From the NCBI RefSeq assembly GCF_030272615.1, contig NC_081415.1:603281644-603345643 (forward strand): a stretch of 64,000 nt of DNA, given 5' to 3'. Shown piece after piece: positions 13,591-23,567 of this stretch; within the stretch, counting starts at the first letter, position 1, and each line of letters opens with the position of its first letter. Source of the stretch: Cryptomeria japonica (taxonomy: Eukaryota > Streptophyta > Pinopsida > Cupressales > Cupressaceae). The notes below the pieces were generated by a model. That model had not been told where the DNA came from, made no database searches, and was given only the letters and a program-made list of their open reading frames with translations. The translations under genes were made by a program, and so were the position numbers.

Positions 13591-14759
13591 TGTGTCCACT
13601 CCCTAGTGACTGTCTGGTCACCTTAAAAGTTGAGCTTTTCAAGATGGCCAAATTTTAACTTTTGAGAATCTCACCTAGGTTAGACAACCTTCCAAATGAG
13701 TGATATTTTCTCTTCCCCATTTTCTTTTACCTTTTTTGGGATGCCTTGTTTAGAGAGCTTGTAAGGTGTTGGGAAGAGAAACCTATAAAAATATCTCACC
13801 CTTCCCAAGAGGATTGAAAAGAGTGAGGAGAGTCTTCTTAGGGAATGGTTTGGGAGGGAGAATTTTGTTCACCCACTCTCCATTTTCGGAGACATAGAAC
13901 TTTTGTTCAAGTTTTTTTTTAGTTTTGGAGTTGGATTTTTCTAAGTCTTGAGAAGGAAAAAGAATAGTGGATTGGGAAGCTCTCCTACAACTTCTCCTCA
14001 TTTCCATTTGAATATTTTAAGGTTGGTTGAAATACTTCCTTACATATGCTTGTATTGTTTATGTGAAAAGATTGTTTGTGCTTTTCTCTAGCTGCTTTTT
14101 TTGTAAGCTTGGGAGGATTGTTTTGAGTCCTTCGTTGTGTATATTCTTGCATGTTGCATGATATATGTTTTTGGGTGTTTCAAGGCCATAGTCACCCTTG
14201 GGAGGGTAGAGTAGCCTTGGGGGTGAAGGGTTGTTTGACAGCCTAAGAGTGTAGAGACTCTCTTCTTGGAAGAGAGTGATACACAAGGGTTATGGGGCCC
14301 TTGCTGCATTGTTGTTTATATGTTTATGCAATAGGGGTCATAGGGGGATATTTTGGGCTTGTATGCCATGGGGGACATAAGGCTATTTTGGGACAAGTAT
14401 GTGACTTGTGGTTATTCTACTTGGGTAGCCTTGCAAAGGCATTACGTTCTCCATATTGCAGATTCTCCTCTAGGTACTTGGTCCACCTTCACCCCACAAA
14501 AATAATAGTCACTTGGTGTCTTTGTGTATCCTTGGGTTGGGAGTTATAATGTTGTGATTCTTTCTTGTGTTGTGTTTGCATTATTTGTAACCCATTTAGC
14601 CTTGGTTCTCCTAGCTCGGGGGTGGCTTCATGTAAGCCTAGGTTCGGAGGTGAGCCTCCATAGTCACAACCTACAAATGTTATTGCAGGTTTGCTTGGAA
14701 TAAAGAATGGAGTGGAGTCTACTTGCAAGTTCCTATTTTTTTATATGTTTTGATTAATA

Positions 14760-15245
14760 TGAAAAACAGGTTTTAAGGATCCAAAAACTTTAATAGAGGA
14801 GTGTAATATATTTCATCAAAAAGCATCCAGACTAGCTTTGAAACAACTTAAAAAAAGACTGGCAAAAAGACCAGTAAACCAAACGAATAGCTAAAGAAAG
14901 GAACAACAAAGTGGAAAAACCAGAGAAAAGACAAAAAGAAAAAAAACAACTATAAAGACTTAAGAAGGTCGGTCGCCTTATTGACTAGCTAGTCATAGTT
15001 TGCCAAAGCAACTTTGAGTTCTTCCATATCCTTGTTTGGCTTCTTCTCCTTCTTTTTGCCTCTAGTCCTTGTTCTAGGTCCTTGCACTTCTCTCATACCT
15101 TCAATGTCAAGTTCCATCTCCAGGGAATCCTTCTTGTTATCTAGTTTGCTGATGAGAATTTTGGTATTGTCGGTTGAGGCCTTCAGCATGCTATAGCTTT
15201 GTTCAACAATACTTTTGAGGAATTTTTCAAAAAAAAAAAAGTATT
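14760..15245 (-). other. Inserted LINE-like 3' fragment with short ORF remnant
   Basis: This segment interrupts the collinearity between LTR M and the LTR of K. On the minus strand it begins with a Lys/Glu-rich open frame (15252-14989, ending KVALANYD). A T-rich tail follows with CTGGTCTTTTTGCCAG-type sequence, like the 3' ends of plant L1-type LINEs. The family is a guess: no endonuclease or reverse transcriptase motif is present, and no clear target duplication was found. Confidence 0.3.
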
Positions 15246-15802
15246 TTGGCAAGCCCTCATTCAGTAGAAATGAAGAGGCTTGAGTATGTAATCTTCTTAT
15301 TTTGTGTTAAAAAAAAAGAGAAGAAACAATTGTATTTTTATTTGAGTAGTTCATTTCTAGAAATTAAAAAAAAGGAAAAGAAAGACATTTTAGTTATTTC
15401 ATTGTATTTGTATATTGTTTGAATAAGTTGGGATGAAATCTGTTTTCTATCTTATTGGCTAATAAAATGCATGCATGTTAGAAATGGAAAAGAAAAATAG
15501 ATGAATATTTAAGTTGTTTCATTCTGTTATTTTTATCATTCTACAAAAATAAATGTTAGAAATGCAGTTATAAATAAGAAAGGAAAAGCTATTTCTGTCT
15601 ATAGTTTTAAAAAGGAAATGTACGAAAAATGCTTTTAAGTGTTAGTTTAAAACTTCTTTTATATTTTCATCTTGCTATTTTATTTATCAAAAAGAAATGT
15701 GAAATATTTAGTTGCAGCTGTTAAATAAATTATTTCTGTTATTTGTCATACCTATTTCTAAGTTAGTGTAACAGAAAATAAAAGTGCAGATTTAGGGATG
15801 CG

Positions 15803-15804
<2 letters not shown>

Positions 15805-15835
<31 letters not shown>

Positions 15836-15915
15836 AAATATATATAAACATATATAAAATATACATATATTTAAAATATATACCCAGCAATGCACATTCC
15901 CTATTAACTATGCCC

Positions 15916-15965
<50 letters not shown>

Positions 15966-15990
15966 TAATATATATAAATATATATATATA
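15805..15990. repeat. TA-dinucleotide microsatellites in LTR M
   Basis: Two runs of mostly alternating T and A (about 15805-15828 and 15915-15958) are followed by imperfect TATA-rich DNA. They inflate chance ORFs in this stretch. A comparable AT run sits in the LTR of K near 26914-26995. Confidence 0.85.
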
Positions 15991-16059
15991 TAATATATTT
16001 TATGCTGGTGTCAAATATAATATAATAATAAAATTTGCATAAAAAAAATGGTCGAAGTT

Positions 16060-16260
16060 TCTTGTTTGGGGGTTCAGCCCTTACGGTGGGGCCGCGAGGG
16101 TCATGGTCGCCCATAGTCGTAGGGCTTACCCCTGCGACTGTGGAAAGGTTGCCCCATAGTCATGGGGTCGAGGCCCCGTGGCCTATGGGGAGGCATCCCC
16201 ACAGCCGTAGGGGCAAGCCCTATGACTGTGGGCATGGCCACCACGATGAACCACCCCCTC
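16060..16260. repeat. GC-rich palindrome cluster of LTR M
   Basis: An island of about 200 bp is much richer in GC than its surroundings. It contains related inverted repeats built on CATAGTCGTAGGGC / GCCCTATGACTGTGGG and CCCCATAGTCATGGGG. It lies 1.05-1.25 kb from the LTR 3' end, close to the position of the palindrome cluster in the LTR of K, though the palindromes themselves differ. Overlapping ORFs on both strands here are by-products of the repeats. Confidence 0.65.
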
Positions 16261-16449
16261 GCAGCAAGTTGCCAACACCCTAACCCCTCACGTGTCTCTT
16301 CGTTAAACTTCAAACCTACCACCTCCTCCTCCATGACTCCTCTCTGCAACCCCTCTGCCAAACCCCTTCATGATACCTTCAGCATCCACACCTACACACA
16401 CACACAAAAACAAAAGAAAAAAAATTGTGTTAAGTGATGCTCAATAAAA

Positions 16450-16473
16450 CCCTAACCCAATTTCGGGTTAGGG
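16450..16473. repeat. CCCTAACCC / GGGTTAGGG hairpin in LTR M
   Basis: A 9-bp perfect inverted repeat surrounds a 6-base loop (AATTTC). The homologous hairpin in element K (27156-27178) has a paired change that keeps the stem. A second, shorter CCCTA...TAGGG palindrome follows at about 16534-16545. Confidence 0.8.
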
Positions 16474-17306
16474 TAAAATAAAATGAAAAAAGAAAAGTAA
16501 AGAAGGGGGAGTCATAATGATTTTAAAATAAAACCCTAGTTAGGGTTAGAAAAGGAGATAATAAAAGGGATAAAATAATAAAGGGGGGGAGATTTCTTTA
16601 AATTTGAAATGGGAATTGCCCCATTTATTTTAAGTTATTATTAAATTTGGTTGGCTAATTGGGAATTTTAGTTGGGGTTGTGAATACTTATTTATTTAGT
16701 AATATTATTCTCATATCTGGCTAAATTTATTAGAAGAGTTTATTAATGAGAATTTTAAATAAAATAATGATTAAATTTAAGGAGGTAGTAAATGTAGAAT
16801 ATTAAATATTTAATATTTAATGTTTGAGAAATTTATTTCGACAATTAAATGAGGTTATTGGCTAGGTTTTTATTATATTTGATTTAGTTAATTTTAATAG
16901 ATAGATTTAAACACGTTATTACTATTGCTTGATTAATTATTTTAAATTCAATAAAATATGTGTTAACATTATTTAATTATTCCAAAAGCAATTAAATACT
17001 ATTTGGGATTATTAATACCTCTGGATTAACAATTGAAGAATTATTTGGGGTAAATAAATTAATTTAATAAACAAAGTTGTGATGACCCCTTGAGGTAGGA
17101 TTATTCAAGTTAAAAAAAAATTGTAAACATTATATTTGTAAAGTTAATTATATTAACTTTAGGAACCCATTCTTTTAATGCTTGAGATAACCCTTAGCTT
17201 AGACAAACTTATTTATCTCATCTTTATCATAGAGTATTTAGTATTTTTATGTTGTTTTAAAAAAAAATGTGTTGTTGCATTTTTGCCCAAAAGTTTAGGC
17301 ATGACA

Positions 17307-17525
17307 ATTCCATTCACACAAGTTAGGCACTAACTTGTGTATCGGTGACACTAGTGATCTTTCCTCTGAATGAGATTCTCTTCCTTGCCTTACTGGTGTT
17401 CAGAAACATAAGGTGATATCAAGGATATCTCATCTTGTACTCCTGCATGAAAGTGTTGCACATACATCTCTCATACCGGTAGTTATCCTATACCAGTTGA
17501 CATCAATGACAACACAATGCTAATA
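17307..17525 (-). repeat. Copia LTR C, right end
   Basis: Collinearity with LTR A and B resumes at ATTCCATTCACACAAG and runs to the decayed terminus GCTAATA (17525; GCCAACA in B). Nine bases (ATTACCAAT) of unexplained origin separate it from the TRIM. Confidence 0.7.
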
Positions 17526-17534
17526 ATTACCAAT

Positions 17535-17898
17535 TGTTGACTTGGTGGTTAGCACCTCCTTCAGGGTTCATGACATGTCTTAACTACCTCCCATGGATCT
17601 GGGTAAGTCTAGTGTTTGTGATGTTCGTTGACAACTCGAGCTTTTGGTGCAACGACAAACATATCAACAATTGGTATCAGAGCCTTGGGTCATGGGTTTG
17701 AATCCCAAGAGGTTTCCTTCATTCCATTGGTGCAGAACCCTTAGTCAATGTTGAGGGGGAGATTGTTGACTTGGTGGTCACCACCTCCTTCGGGGTTCGC
17801 GACAAGGATTAACCGCCTCCCGTGGATCTAGGTAAGTCTGGTGTTTGGGACGTTCATTGATAGCTCAAGCTTTTGGCGCAATGACAAACATACCAACA
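17535..17898 (+). mobile_element. TRIM-type miniature LTR element
   Basis: Two direct repeats of exactly 135 bp (17535-17669 and 17764-17898) both start TGTTGACTTGGTGGT and end CAACA. They flank a 94-bp interior. The interior begins with a perfect primer-binding site, TGGTATCAGAGCC (17672-17684), and ends with a polypurine tract, GAGGGGGAGA. There is no coding capacity. The two LTRs differ at roughly 20 positions by eye, many of them transitions, so the insertion is old. A 5-bp AGTTG follows on the right; the expected left copy is not adjacent but lies at 426-430. Confidence 0.85.
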
Positions 17899-18503
17899 AG
17901 TTGGTCGAAGACCATATACCACCTATCCAAAAAAGATTTTTTAAGACTTCCATGAACACACCATTTTATAGGAAACTGAGTCATATTTAGTTCTAGGTTG
18001 TTACTAGTAACAGGATCGGTGAAAAGAGCACATATGCCAACTTTACCTATGCCCTTTTTTTTCACTTGATCATATGACAACCCATCTGTATAAATTGTTT
18101 GACATCTATCCCTCCATGAACCCCATTTTGTAACCTCCCTAGATACCTCATTTGCACTATTAACTATTATTTCTAGTGTTCTAGCAAGGGTTGAGTGGTG
18201 CTCAATCCTAGAGGACCTCAATCTATTCACCAATATAAAAATTTGGGCACTATTTTGTGTAAGGCGATTGATGAGATACTCTTGTGTGGCATCTACATGA
18301 TCTAATGGAGGACGTGGAAGGTTTTGGGGTGGTGGTGGTTGTTAAGGAGAAACATTTTAAGGATTTTGTGGTTGTGGAGCAATGTCTTGAGGGTTTTCTT
18401 GTTGCCCATGTGCAATGTTTACAGGGTTTGCTTGTGTTGCTTGTGTAGAAGCAGATCTTTGTTGTCTATTTCATTTTTGGGGATTGCTTGAAGAATCTGA
18501 CAT
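17899..18503 (-). pseudogene. N-terminal part of unrecognised repeat ORF, minus copy
   Basis: The frame starts at an ATG (18503-18501; MSDSSSNPQ) with a Gln/Pro-rich low-complexity N-terminus containing three stops. From about 18360 it is open: a segment with LINRLTQNSAQIF, then TIYTDGLSYDQV, and near the insertion IKWCVHGSLKKSFLDRWYMVFD. It is cut by the composite insertion and continues at 430. The plus-strand copy at 19437 shares the spacing of DGL-YDQV, IKWC and W-MVFD. I do not recognise the domain. A plant mobile-element protein is plausible because the sequence is repeated, but no catalytic motif is visible. Confidence 0.5.
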
Positions 18504-18759
18504 CAAATTAATAAAAACAAAACTTAAATAAATGAAAAAACCCTACTTCAATCAAAACGCAAACAAAAATAATCAAACCAATCAAATCTTACTTGTTTGA
18601 CAGGGTGCCATGGTTGAAATTGCTCTCAATGTTGGGAAAATCCAAAATAATTACAAACTCATGTGGGTTCTATGGATTTTTTGCTTTCTCTTGTTGTTGT
18701 TCCACGAGTTTTGGCATTGAAAATGGCCAAAACTTGTGGCCTACACAAAAGAAAATAAT

Positions 18760-18791
18760 GTTTCTCAAAACCCATATGAGTTTTGAGAAAC
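18760..18791. repeat. 32-bp near-perfect palindrome
   Basis: Two 16-bp arms, GTTTCTCAAAACCCAT and ATGAGTTTTGAGAAAC, are reverse complements except at one position, with no spacer. Confidence 0.9.
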
Positions 18792-18818
18792 TTTTAATTT
18801 TTTATTAAAAAAAAAATG

Positions 18819-18848
18819 TTCCTCAAAACCCGTATGGGTTTTGAGGGA
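18819..18848. repeat. 30-bp imperfect palindrome related to the preceding one
   Basis: The arms TTCCTCAAAACCCGT and ATGGGTTTTGAGGGA are reverse complements with two mismatches. The core CTCAAAACCC is shared with the palindrome at 18760, suggesting a local duplication of a hairpin unit. Confidence 0.85.
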
Positions 18849-19436
18849 ATTTTTGTTTTTTAAATTGTTTTTGGCTAGGCTTGGTTTTACCTACCAAGTC
18901 TAATACATTTTTGAATTTTTAGAACCCTTATGGGTTATGAAATTTTTTTTTTTTTTGGCATGTGGCAACTTTTCTGTTCACCGTCTTGGTGCACTTACCC
19001 ATATATATTATATATTATATATTTTATAATATATAATATAATGTATATAAAATGCATGGCATAAAAACTTTTAGGAATCAGATATTCAATTTGGGGGCAA
19101 TTGTTATATCGATTTGTCATCTAAGGTATGAATTTATTGAACTTTTGTTGCTTTTTATCAATTTTTTCTCATCTTTTATTTTTTATTTTTTATTTTTTTA
19201 TAGAAACCAAGTTTTTTCATTTGGAATAAATTGTTCTTTCAAATTTGTTGATTAAATTCAAATTTTTGAATTCAATCAGATTAAATGGGGAATAACAATG
19301 ATAATCTAGACCAAACCCTTTATTAGAAAACCCTCTATTATCAAACACCCCCTCAATTCAATATTTAATTGGTCAAAATTTGAACTAATTGAGGGGTATT
19401 GTAAATATTTGTAGTAGAATCCCTCATCTAGCCCCA

Positions 19437-20437
19437 ATGTTAGATCCTCTTATTGCCATAATAAATGATGTAGAAAGTATCATCGTGGAGGAGAATGTCA
19501 CTCTTTTGTGGTGATAGTTCATGAGGAATAGATATGTGGATGGATTGACCTATGATCAAGTCAGGAAGCTTGAGATATCGAAAGCTCTTATTATCACATT
19601 GTTTATCAATCCCCACATTAGATAACCTGTAGATGTGAAGAAAACAAAACTTTCCATCAAATGGTGTCAAAATGAAGATATTGTAAATAAATTTTGGGAT
19701 CATTGGTGGATGGTTTTTGATAGACCACCCAACAACAATCTTGATGTCCCCTTTTATTTACGTAAAATAAGGTATGCTGAGTTTGTTTTGGGCAAGCAGG
19801 TCAACTACTTTGACATCAAGCCTCTATAGGGTGTGGGTTTAGGTATGTTTCAAGACAGACCTAAGGAAGTTTGAGTATTATAGGACCCATATGTTCACCC
19901 TCCTCTCGTTGATCCTTGACCTCCAATACAACATCCAAATATTATTGTCAAGGTAGCATCATGGACTATATCGGCTATTCACTCTTTGAGTAGGCTTTTG
20001 GTTTTTGAGGGTGGGGAACTAGCTCAACCTTTAGTGATGTTAGTACTAGATCTTGTGGTACTAAAATGTCATCTTTGGCTCTACATATTTGAATGTCACA
20101 TACCTGTGCTATGTGTGGGAAACTATGTTAAGGTCCTATTAGAGAGCCTATTGGTCCTCCCATGGATGTTGTTGATTATGAGGTACATGATATGCGTGAT
20201 GCACTAGATGTGATGACAGGGACTGGATGATACCTTGGACAGTCCTCGCATGCTAGAGGCAAGGAGGTACCTTTATCATACACTGATGATGTAGTGGTAA
20301 GACTTGAAATTTTATAGTGCATTTTATTTTAAATGGATATTTATAAGAAATAATATTAAGTACTAATGTTTATATACATGGTCTATTTATTAGTTGATGA
20401 CTAAGGAGGATTTAGCATAGGTCCATGATGACACCTT
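19437..20437 (+). pseudogene. Unrecognised repeat ORF, plus copy
   Basis: This is a diverged copy of the ORF at 18503-17899 and 430-1, in the opposite orientation. The longest open piece (19635-19829) contains IKWC, WWMVFDRPPNNN, a basic LRKIRYAEF segment and NYFDIKPL. Upstream, YVDGLTYDQV aligns with TDGLSYDQV of the minus copy. In-frame stops lie at several places, including directly after KPL. The Gln/Pro-rich N-terminus of the other copy is not recognisable here. The 3' end is cut at 20437 by LTR H. The family is unknown to me; conservation between the copies suggests it once encoded a protein of several hundred residues. Confidence 0.45.
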
Positions 20438-20954
20438 TGTTAGCTTTATGTTGTCATTAATGCCAACCAGTATGGAATGGTCACCGGTAAGTAAGTACTG
20501 ATGTCATTCAGTATGAAGGATGGAGTGTGTAAGTTGACAGAAAAGGTATGTTACCAGTACACATGAAGTGCAACATCTATTGGGAAAGAAGGACCATCAG
20601 TAAGAAAGAAAAGAAGAACAGAGGGATGTGATCAATGGTATACAAAGAGAAGGATAATGCAACTGGTAAAAGGACCTAGTGGATGGACCAATATGTTTGA
20701 TGGTAGATCAACTTGATCCATTGAATGAGAAGAAGCTAGCATATATGAAGGTCTATCGGTAAGGTGAGATGAACCGGTAGTGAGTCTTGGTTGGTGAAGA
20801 ATGTCAAACCAACATAGCAGTTTGAAGATTATGCCAAAACCACTTTGCAGTCTGAGCATAGGTGGATGTCGATAAGGATGACAGGTGGACACCAAGTGGT
20901 GAGCATGCAGAGGTCAGTGATGTGTTCCTCGATGTGGTAGTTGACAAGTAGGTC
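20438..20954 (+). repeat. Copia element H, 5' LTR, first part
   Basis: It starts TGTTAGCTTT and resembles the start of LTR J (53498). The last about 100 bp before 20954, joined to 41634 onward, aligns with J around 54570-54680, including the segment GTTGACAAG...GGCATTAATGG versus GTTACAGAG...GGCATTAACTG. The 20.7 kb in between is element F and its nested insertions. Confidence 0.7.
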
Positions 20955-21190
20955 TAATGATATGATGAATCAATAAGGAACTAGATAGCTAATGAGAGGG
21001 GGGGTGAATCAATAGATAGAAAACTGACTATACTTTTTAGCAAACTCAAAAACAATCTCACAACTCAATCTTTTAAATAACTGGTTCAAACACTAAACTA
21101 CAAACTGCAATAGTGCTAATAGTTTACCAGTTTGATTGGCATATCAAAATAACAATATAATGGATCTGAAACTCCCAAACCATTTAACCA
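20955..21190 (-). repeat. Copia element F, 3' LTR fragment
   Basis: The sequence matches the beginning of the F 5' LTR (40223-40460) almost base for base by eye, in the same orientation. It therefore represents the F 3' LTR terminus read on the minus strand. The flank AGGTC (20950-20954) pairs with AGGTT (41629-41633) as a 5-bp target duplication with one mismatch. It is cut at 21190 by a deletion junction. Confidence 0.75.
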
Positions 21191-21208
21191 GTTTACCAGT
21201 TTGATTGG
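21191..21208. other. Templated filler at deletion junction
   Basis: Eighteen bases, GTTTACCAGTTTGATTGG, repeat the sequence at 21122-21139 of the adjacent F LTR and precede the truncated D LTR. This looks like filler copied during end-joining repair. Confidence 0.6.
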
Positions 21209-21639
21209 CATAGAAAGATGCTAATTTAAGCAGTACATTCTTATTGGATTTAACCATCCAATTGTAATTAGTTTGATTCCCATTTGTGATTGAGTAGGGA
21301 GCTCTAGGCGCTTGGCCTTTCTGCATGTGCAAACCCCATTTGTATACACTTACTATCTGCAATAGTATCATCTGATTGTGGGTAAGGTTTCCCACCATGT
21401 TTTTTCCCCTTACAGGGTTTCCACATATAAATATTGGTGTTATGTGTTGTGGATAACTTTGTTCTTTTTGTTTCATGCATTAATCCTTATCGGTATTGCT
21501 ATTAACTGATATAACTGTCTATTGGCATAAAAGACCAGTTTATCGATATAAAGCATTAAAGTTGTTTAAGTTTCTTTTGGCTTAAATTTATTTGACAACT
21601 GATTCACCCCCCCCTCTCAGTTGTCTCTGGGACCTAACA
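21209..21639 (+). repeat. Copia element D, truncated 5' LTR
   Basis: This is collinear with the last 440 bp of the D 3' LTR (33484-33923). The first about 630 bp is missing. It ends ACCTAACA at 21639. Confidence 0.8.
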
Positions 21640-21640
21640 A

Positions 21641-21653
21641 TTGGTATTTGAGC
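21641..21653 (+). other. Primer-binding site of element D
   Basis: TTGGTATTTGAGC follows the LTR end. It is a decayed form of TTGGTATCAGAGC, the initiator tRNA-Met complement. Confidence 0.75.
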
Positions 21654-21696
21654 ATAGTCCTCTTTTTGCAGAAGTTTAACAGCTTGAGGAGATCCA

Positions 21697-22410
21697 ATGT
21701 CTAGCAACTATTTTAGGAAGGACACTCCTAAACTTGATGGAACCAACAATGGAATATGGAAGATCAGGATGGAGACACATCTGAATTGCATTGGAAAGGA
21801 TATCTAGGATGTTACAAAGAATGAAAACTCTGCTCCTACTACAAGTCAGCCTAATCCACCAAATCTAACTAAAGATGAAGAAAATGATTGCAAAGGAAGA
21901 GAAGAAATTTTGAGCGCATTATCAGATTAGAAAATAATGGGACTATCAGATAGGTCTACTGCCAAAGCTATTTGGGATCATTTGGAAACACTGAATGAAG
22001 GAGATTCCATGGTCAAAATTGCAAAACTTGAAAGCTTCCAGGTCAGGTATGAAAATGTGAAAATGGGAGAAGATGAAAGGATTTCAACTTTTATGGAAAG
22101 AGTTAATGAAATTGTTTTGGGTATTAAATGTTGTGGAGGAACCTTAAGTTAAGATGAAATTATTTGAAAAGTTTTAAGAGGATTGCCACCGGCATATAAG
22201 ATGAAAGTTAGTGCTATAAATGAACTAAGAACAATGCCTAGCACATCAGTAACTAGGGATATATTGATTGGAAAACTTTCAGCCTTTGAAATTGAGGAAT
22301 TTGATCCTGTTGCCACTATAAAAACTGACTTAGCTTTTAAGGCATCAACATCATCTGCACAATCATTTGACAAGTCTGATTGGAAAGCCTTTTATACAAA
22401 AGAACTTTGA
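21697..22410 (+). pseudogene. gag: Copia gag of element D, N-terminal and central part
   Basis: The ATG at 21697 begins a Copia gag (MSSNYFRKDTPKLDGTN). A UBN2-type core follows, with AKAIWDHLETLNEGD and RISTFMERVNEIV near 21960-22130. Four in-frame stops (near 21807, 21928, 22150 and 22167) and a frameshift around 22380-22410 inactivate it. After the shift, the frame from 22367 carries the zinc knuckle. In an intact element gag packages RNA in cytoplasmic particles. Here gag is only a relic, followed directly by pol with no gap. Confidence 0.85.
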
Positions 22411-23567
22411 AGAAAGCAGGAGAGAAAATGAAGAACTTGAAGCACTATTTGCAAGAAAAATACCTAAAGGACCAATTGGAAGTAAGTATGAAGGTAAAGC
22501 ACCCTTTAAATGTTTCAACTATAATAAGATTGGTCATATGGCCTCAAGATGCCCTAATAGACATGTTAGGCTAAGAGAAGAAGCTAGAAGGACATACAAA
22601 CCTAACCCTGAATATCAGAGATACAAATTTAAGGAAAATAAAGACAAATCTTGTTATCTTGCTAATGAAGGAGTCACAAATGATTCTGATGAGGATCAGA
22701 TAGCCAATGGATGTGTCTTTGTTGCTATAATAGAAGATCAACCGACACCTACTGTTCAATCAGTAGAGCAAGCCTTGATAGCTAAAATTGAAATTAAAGA
22801 TGAATGGATCATTGATTCAGGATGCTCACATCATATGACTAGTCATAAGAGTAAATTCCTAACTTTTCAAGAGTATAATGGAGGTCAAGTAAGACTTGGA
22901 GATGACAAAGCTTGTTTGATCAAAGGTAAGGGTACAATATCTCTTGATGGTAATTATAATACTGACAATGTTAACTATGTTGAAGATTTCAAACATAATG
23001 TTTTGAGTGTTGGTCAATTAGTTGAGAAAGGATTTCACTTACAATTCAAGAATGGGAAATGCAAAATTATGAATATAACTGGTTTGGAAATTGAAACCAG
23101 TAATGAAACTAGAGGTAACATCTTTCATCTGAATAATAATGAAAAAACATGCTTGATTTCTTATATTGATGAAAGTTGGCTATGGCATAAGAGACTCTGT
23201 CATGTAAATTTTGATTGTATGGTGAAGATCAATACTACTAAGGTAGTTAGAGATTTACCTAAGATTGTTAATCCTCACAATCTGGTATGTAAGGAATGTC
23301 AATTTGGAAAACAAGTTAGAGCTACTTTCAAAAGTATTCCAGAAAAATCTAATAATTCTCTTGACTTAATTCATACTAACTTATGTGGTCCAACTAGAAC
23401 TAAAATTTTACAAGGTGATAGATATTTCATGCTAATCATTGATGACTATTCTAGAATGTGCTGGGTTACTTTTCTCAGAGAAAAATCAGAAGCACTTGGG
23501 AAATTCAAACTGTTCAAAGCAATGGTGGAAAATGAAACTGGTAAGAAGATCAAATGTCTGAGATCAG
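22411..23567 (+). pseudogene. gag-pol: Copia gag zinc knuckle, protease and integrase N-terminus of element D (first part)
   Basis: One open frame (22367-23623) carries, in order: a CCHC knuckle (CFNYNKIGHMASRC, about 22510-22550); the aspartic protease active site DSGCSHHMTS (about 22815); the GAG pre-integrase region with WLWHKRLCHVNF (about 23177-23215); and the integrase zinc and catalytic start (LDLIHTNLCGP and LIIDDYSRMCWV, 23363-23466). The frame is open up to the insertion of element K. The last about 20 codons of the apparent ORF are K sequence. The coding remainder resumes at 30196 after K and one ATCAG copy. Confidence 0.88.
23563..23567. repeat. Target site duplication of K, left copy (ATCAG)
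   Basis: ATCAG at 23563-23567 is repeated exactly at 30196-30200. Each copy directly abuts a K terminus. Confidence 0.92.

Larger units (their letters stand above)
13591..17306 (+). repeat. Ty3-type LTR M, solo or truncated
   Basis: This sequence is homologous, in the opposite orientation, to the 3.7-kb 5' LTR of element K (26472-30195). Matching blocks include CACCCACTCTCCATTTT (about 13868), the GGTCAT / GGTCCACC region (about 14330-14490), the GAGGTGAGC region (about 14650) and the terminal GGCATGACA (17298-17306), which mirrors TGTCATGCC of K. The length (3716 bp) is close to K's 3724 bp. The right end is certain. The left end (TGTGTCCACT) is chosen from TG and length; no matching 5-bp target duplication was found, because the left flank appears deleted. 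No internal region follows. Confidence 0.65.
431..17898 (-). mobile_element. Composite insertion: tandem gag-only Copia array plus TRIM
   Basis: Everything between 431 and 17898 interrupts a single minus-strand ORF. The flanks are GGTTG (426-430) and AGTTG (17899-17903), a 5-bp target duplication with one mismatch. Collapsing it restores alignment with the second copy of the ORF. From right to left, in element sense, it contains a TRIM (17535-17898), LTR C (11761-17525, itself carrying a 3.7-kb Ty3-type LTR), internal region B, LTR B, internal region A and LTR A. The two outer ends belong to different elements: LTR A on the left and the TRIM LTR on the right. Simple insertion of one element therefore does not explain it. 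Confidence 0.65.
18504..19436. other. Spacer between the two inverted ORF copies, palindrome-rich
   Basis: No convincing coding sequence. It contains two imperfect palindromes (annotated separately), homopolymer A and T runs, and an AT-rich self-complementary stretch near 19008-19052. Its position between two divergent copies of the same ORF makes it the centre of a large, diverged inverted arrangement. Confidence 0.5.

Noticed and set aside
15908-16437. ORFs of 68-91 codons across the TA microsatellite and GC island of LTR M
   Set aside because: They are low-complexity translations of repeats, not shared in frame with the homologous LTR of K.
16446-16475. Telomere-type CCCTAAA repeats suggesting an interstitial telomere
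   Set aside because: Only one CCCTAACCC and its inverted copy are present; they form a hairpin conserved in the K LTR rather than a tandem array.
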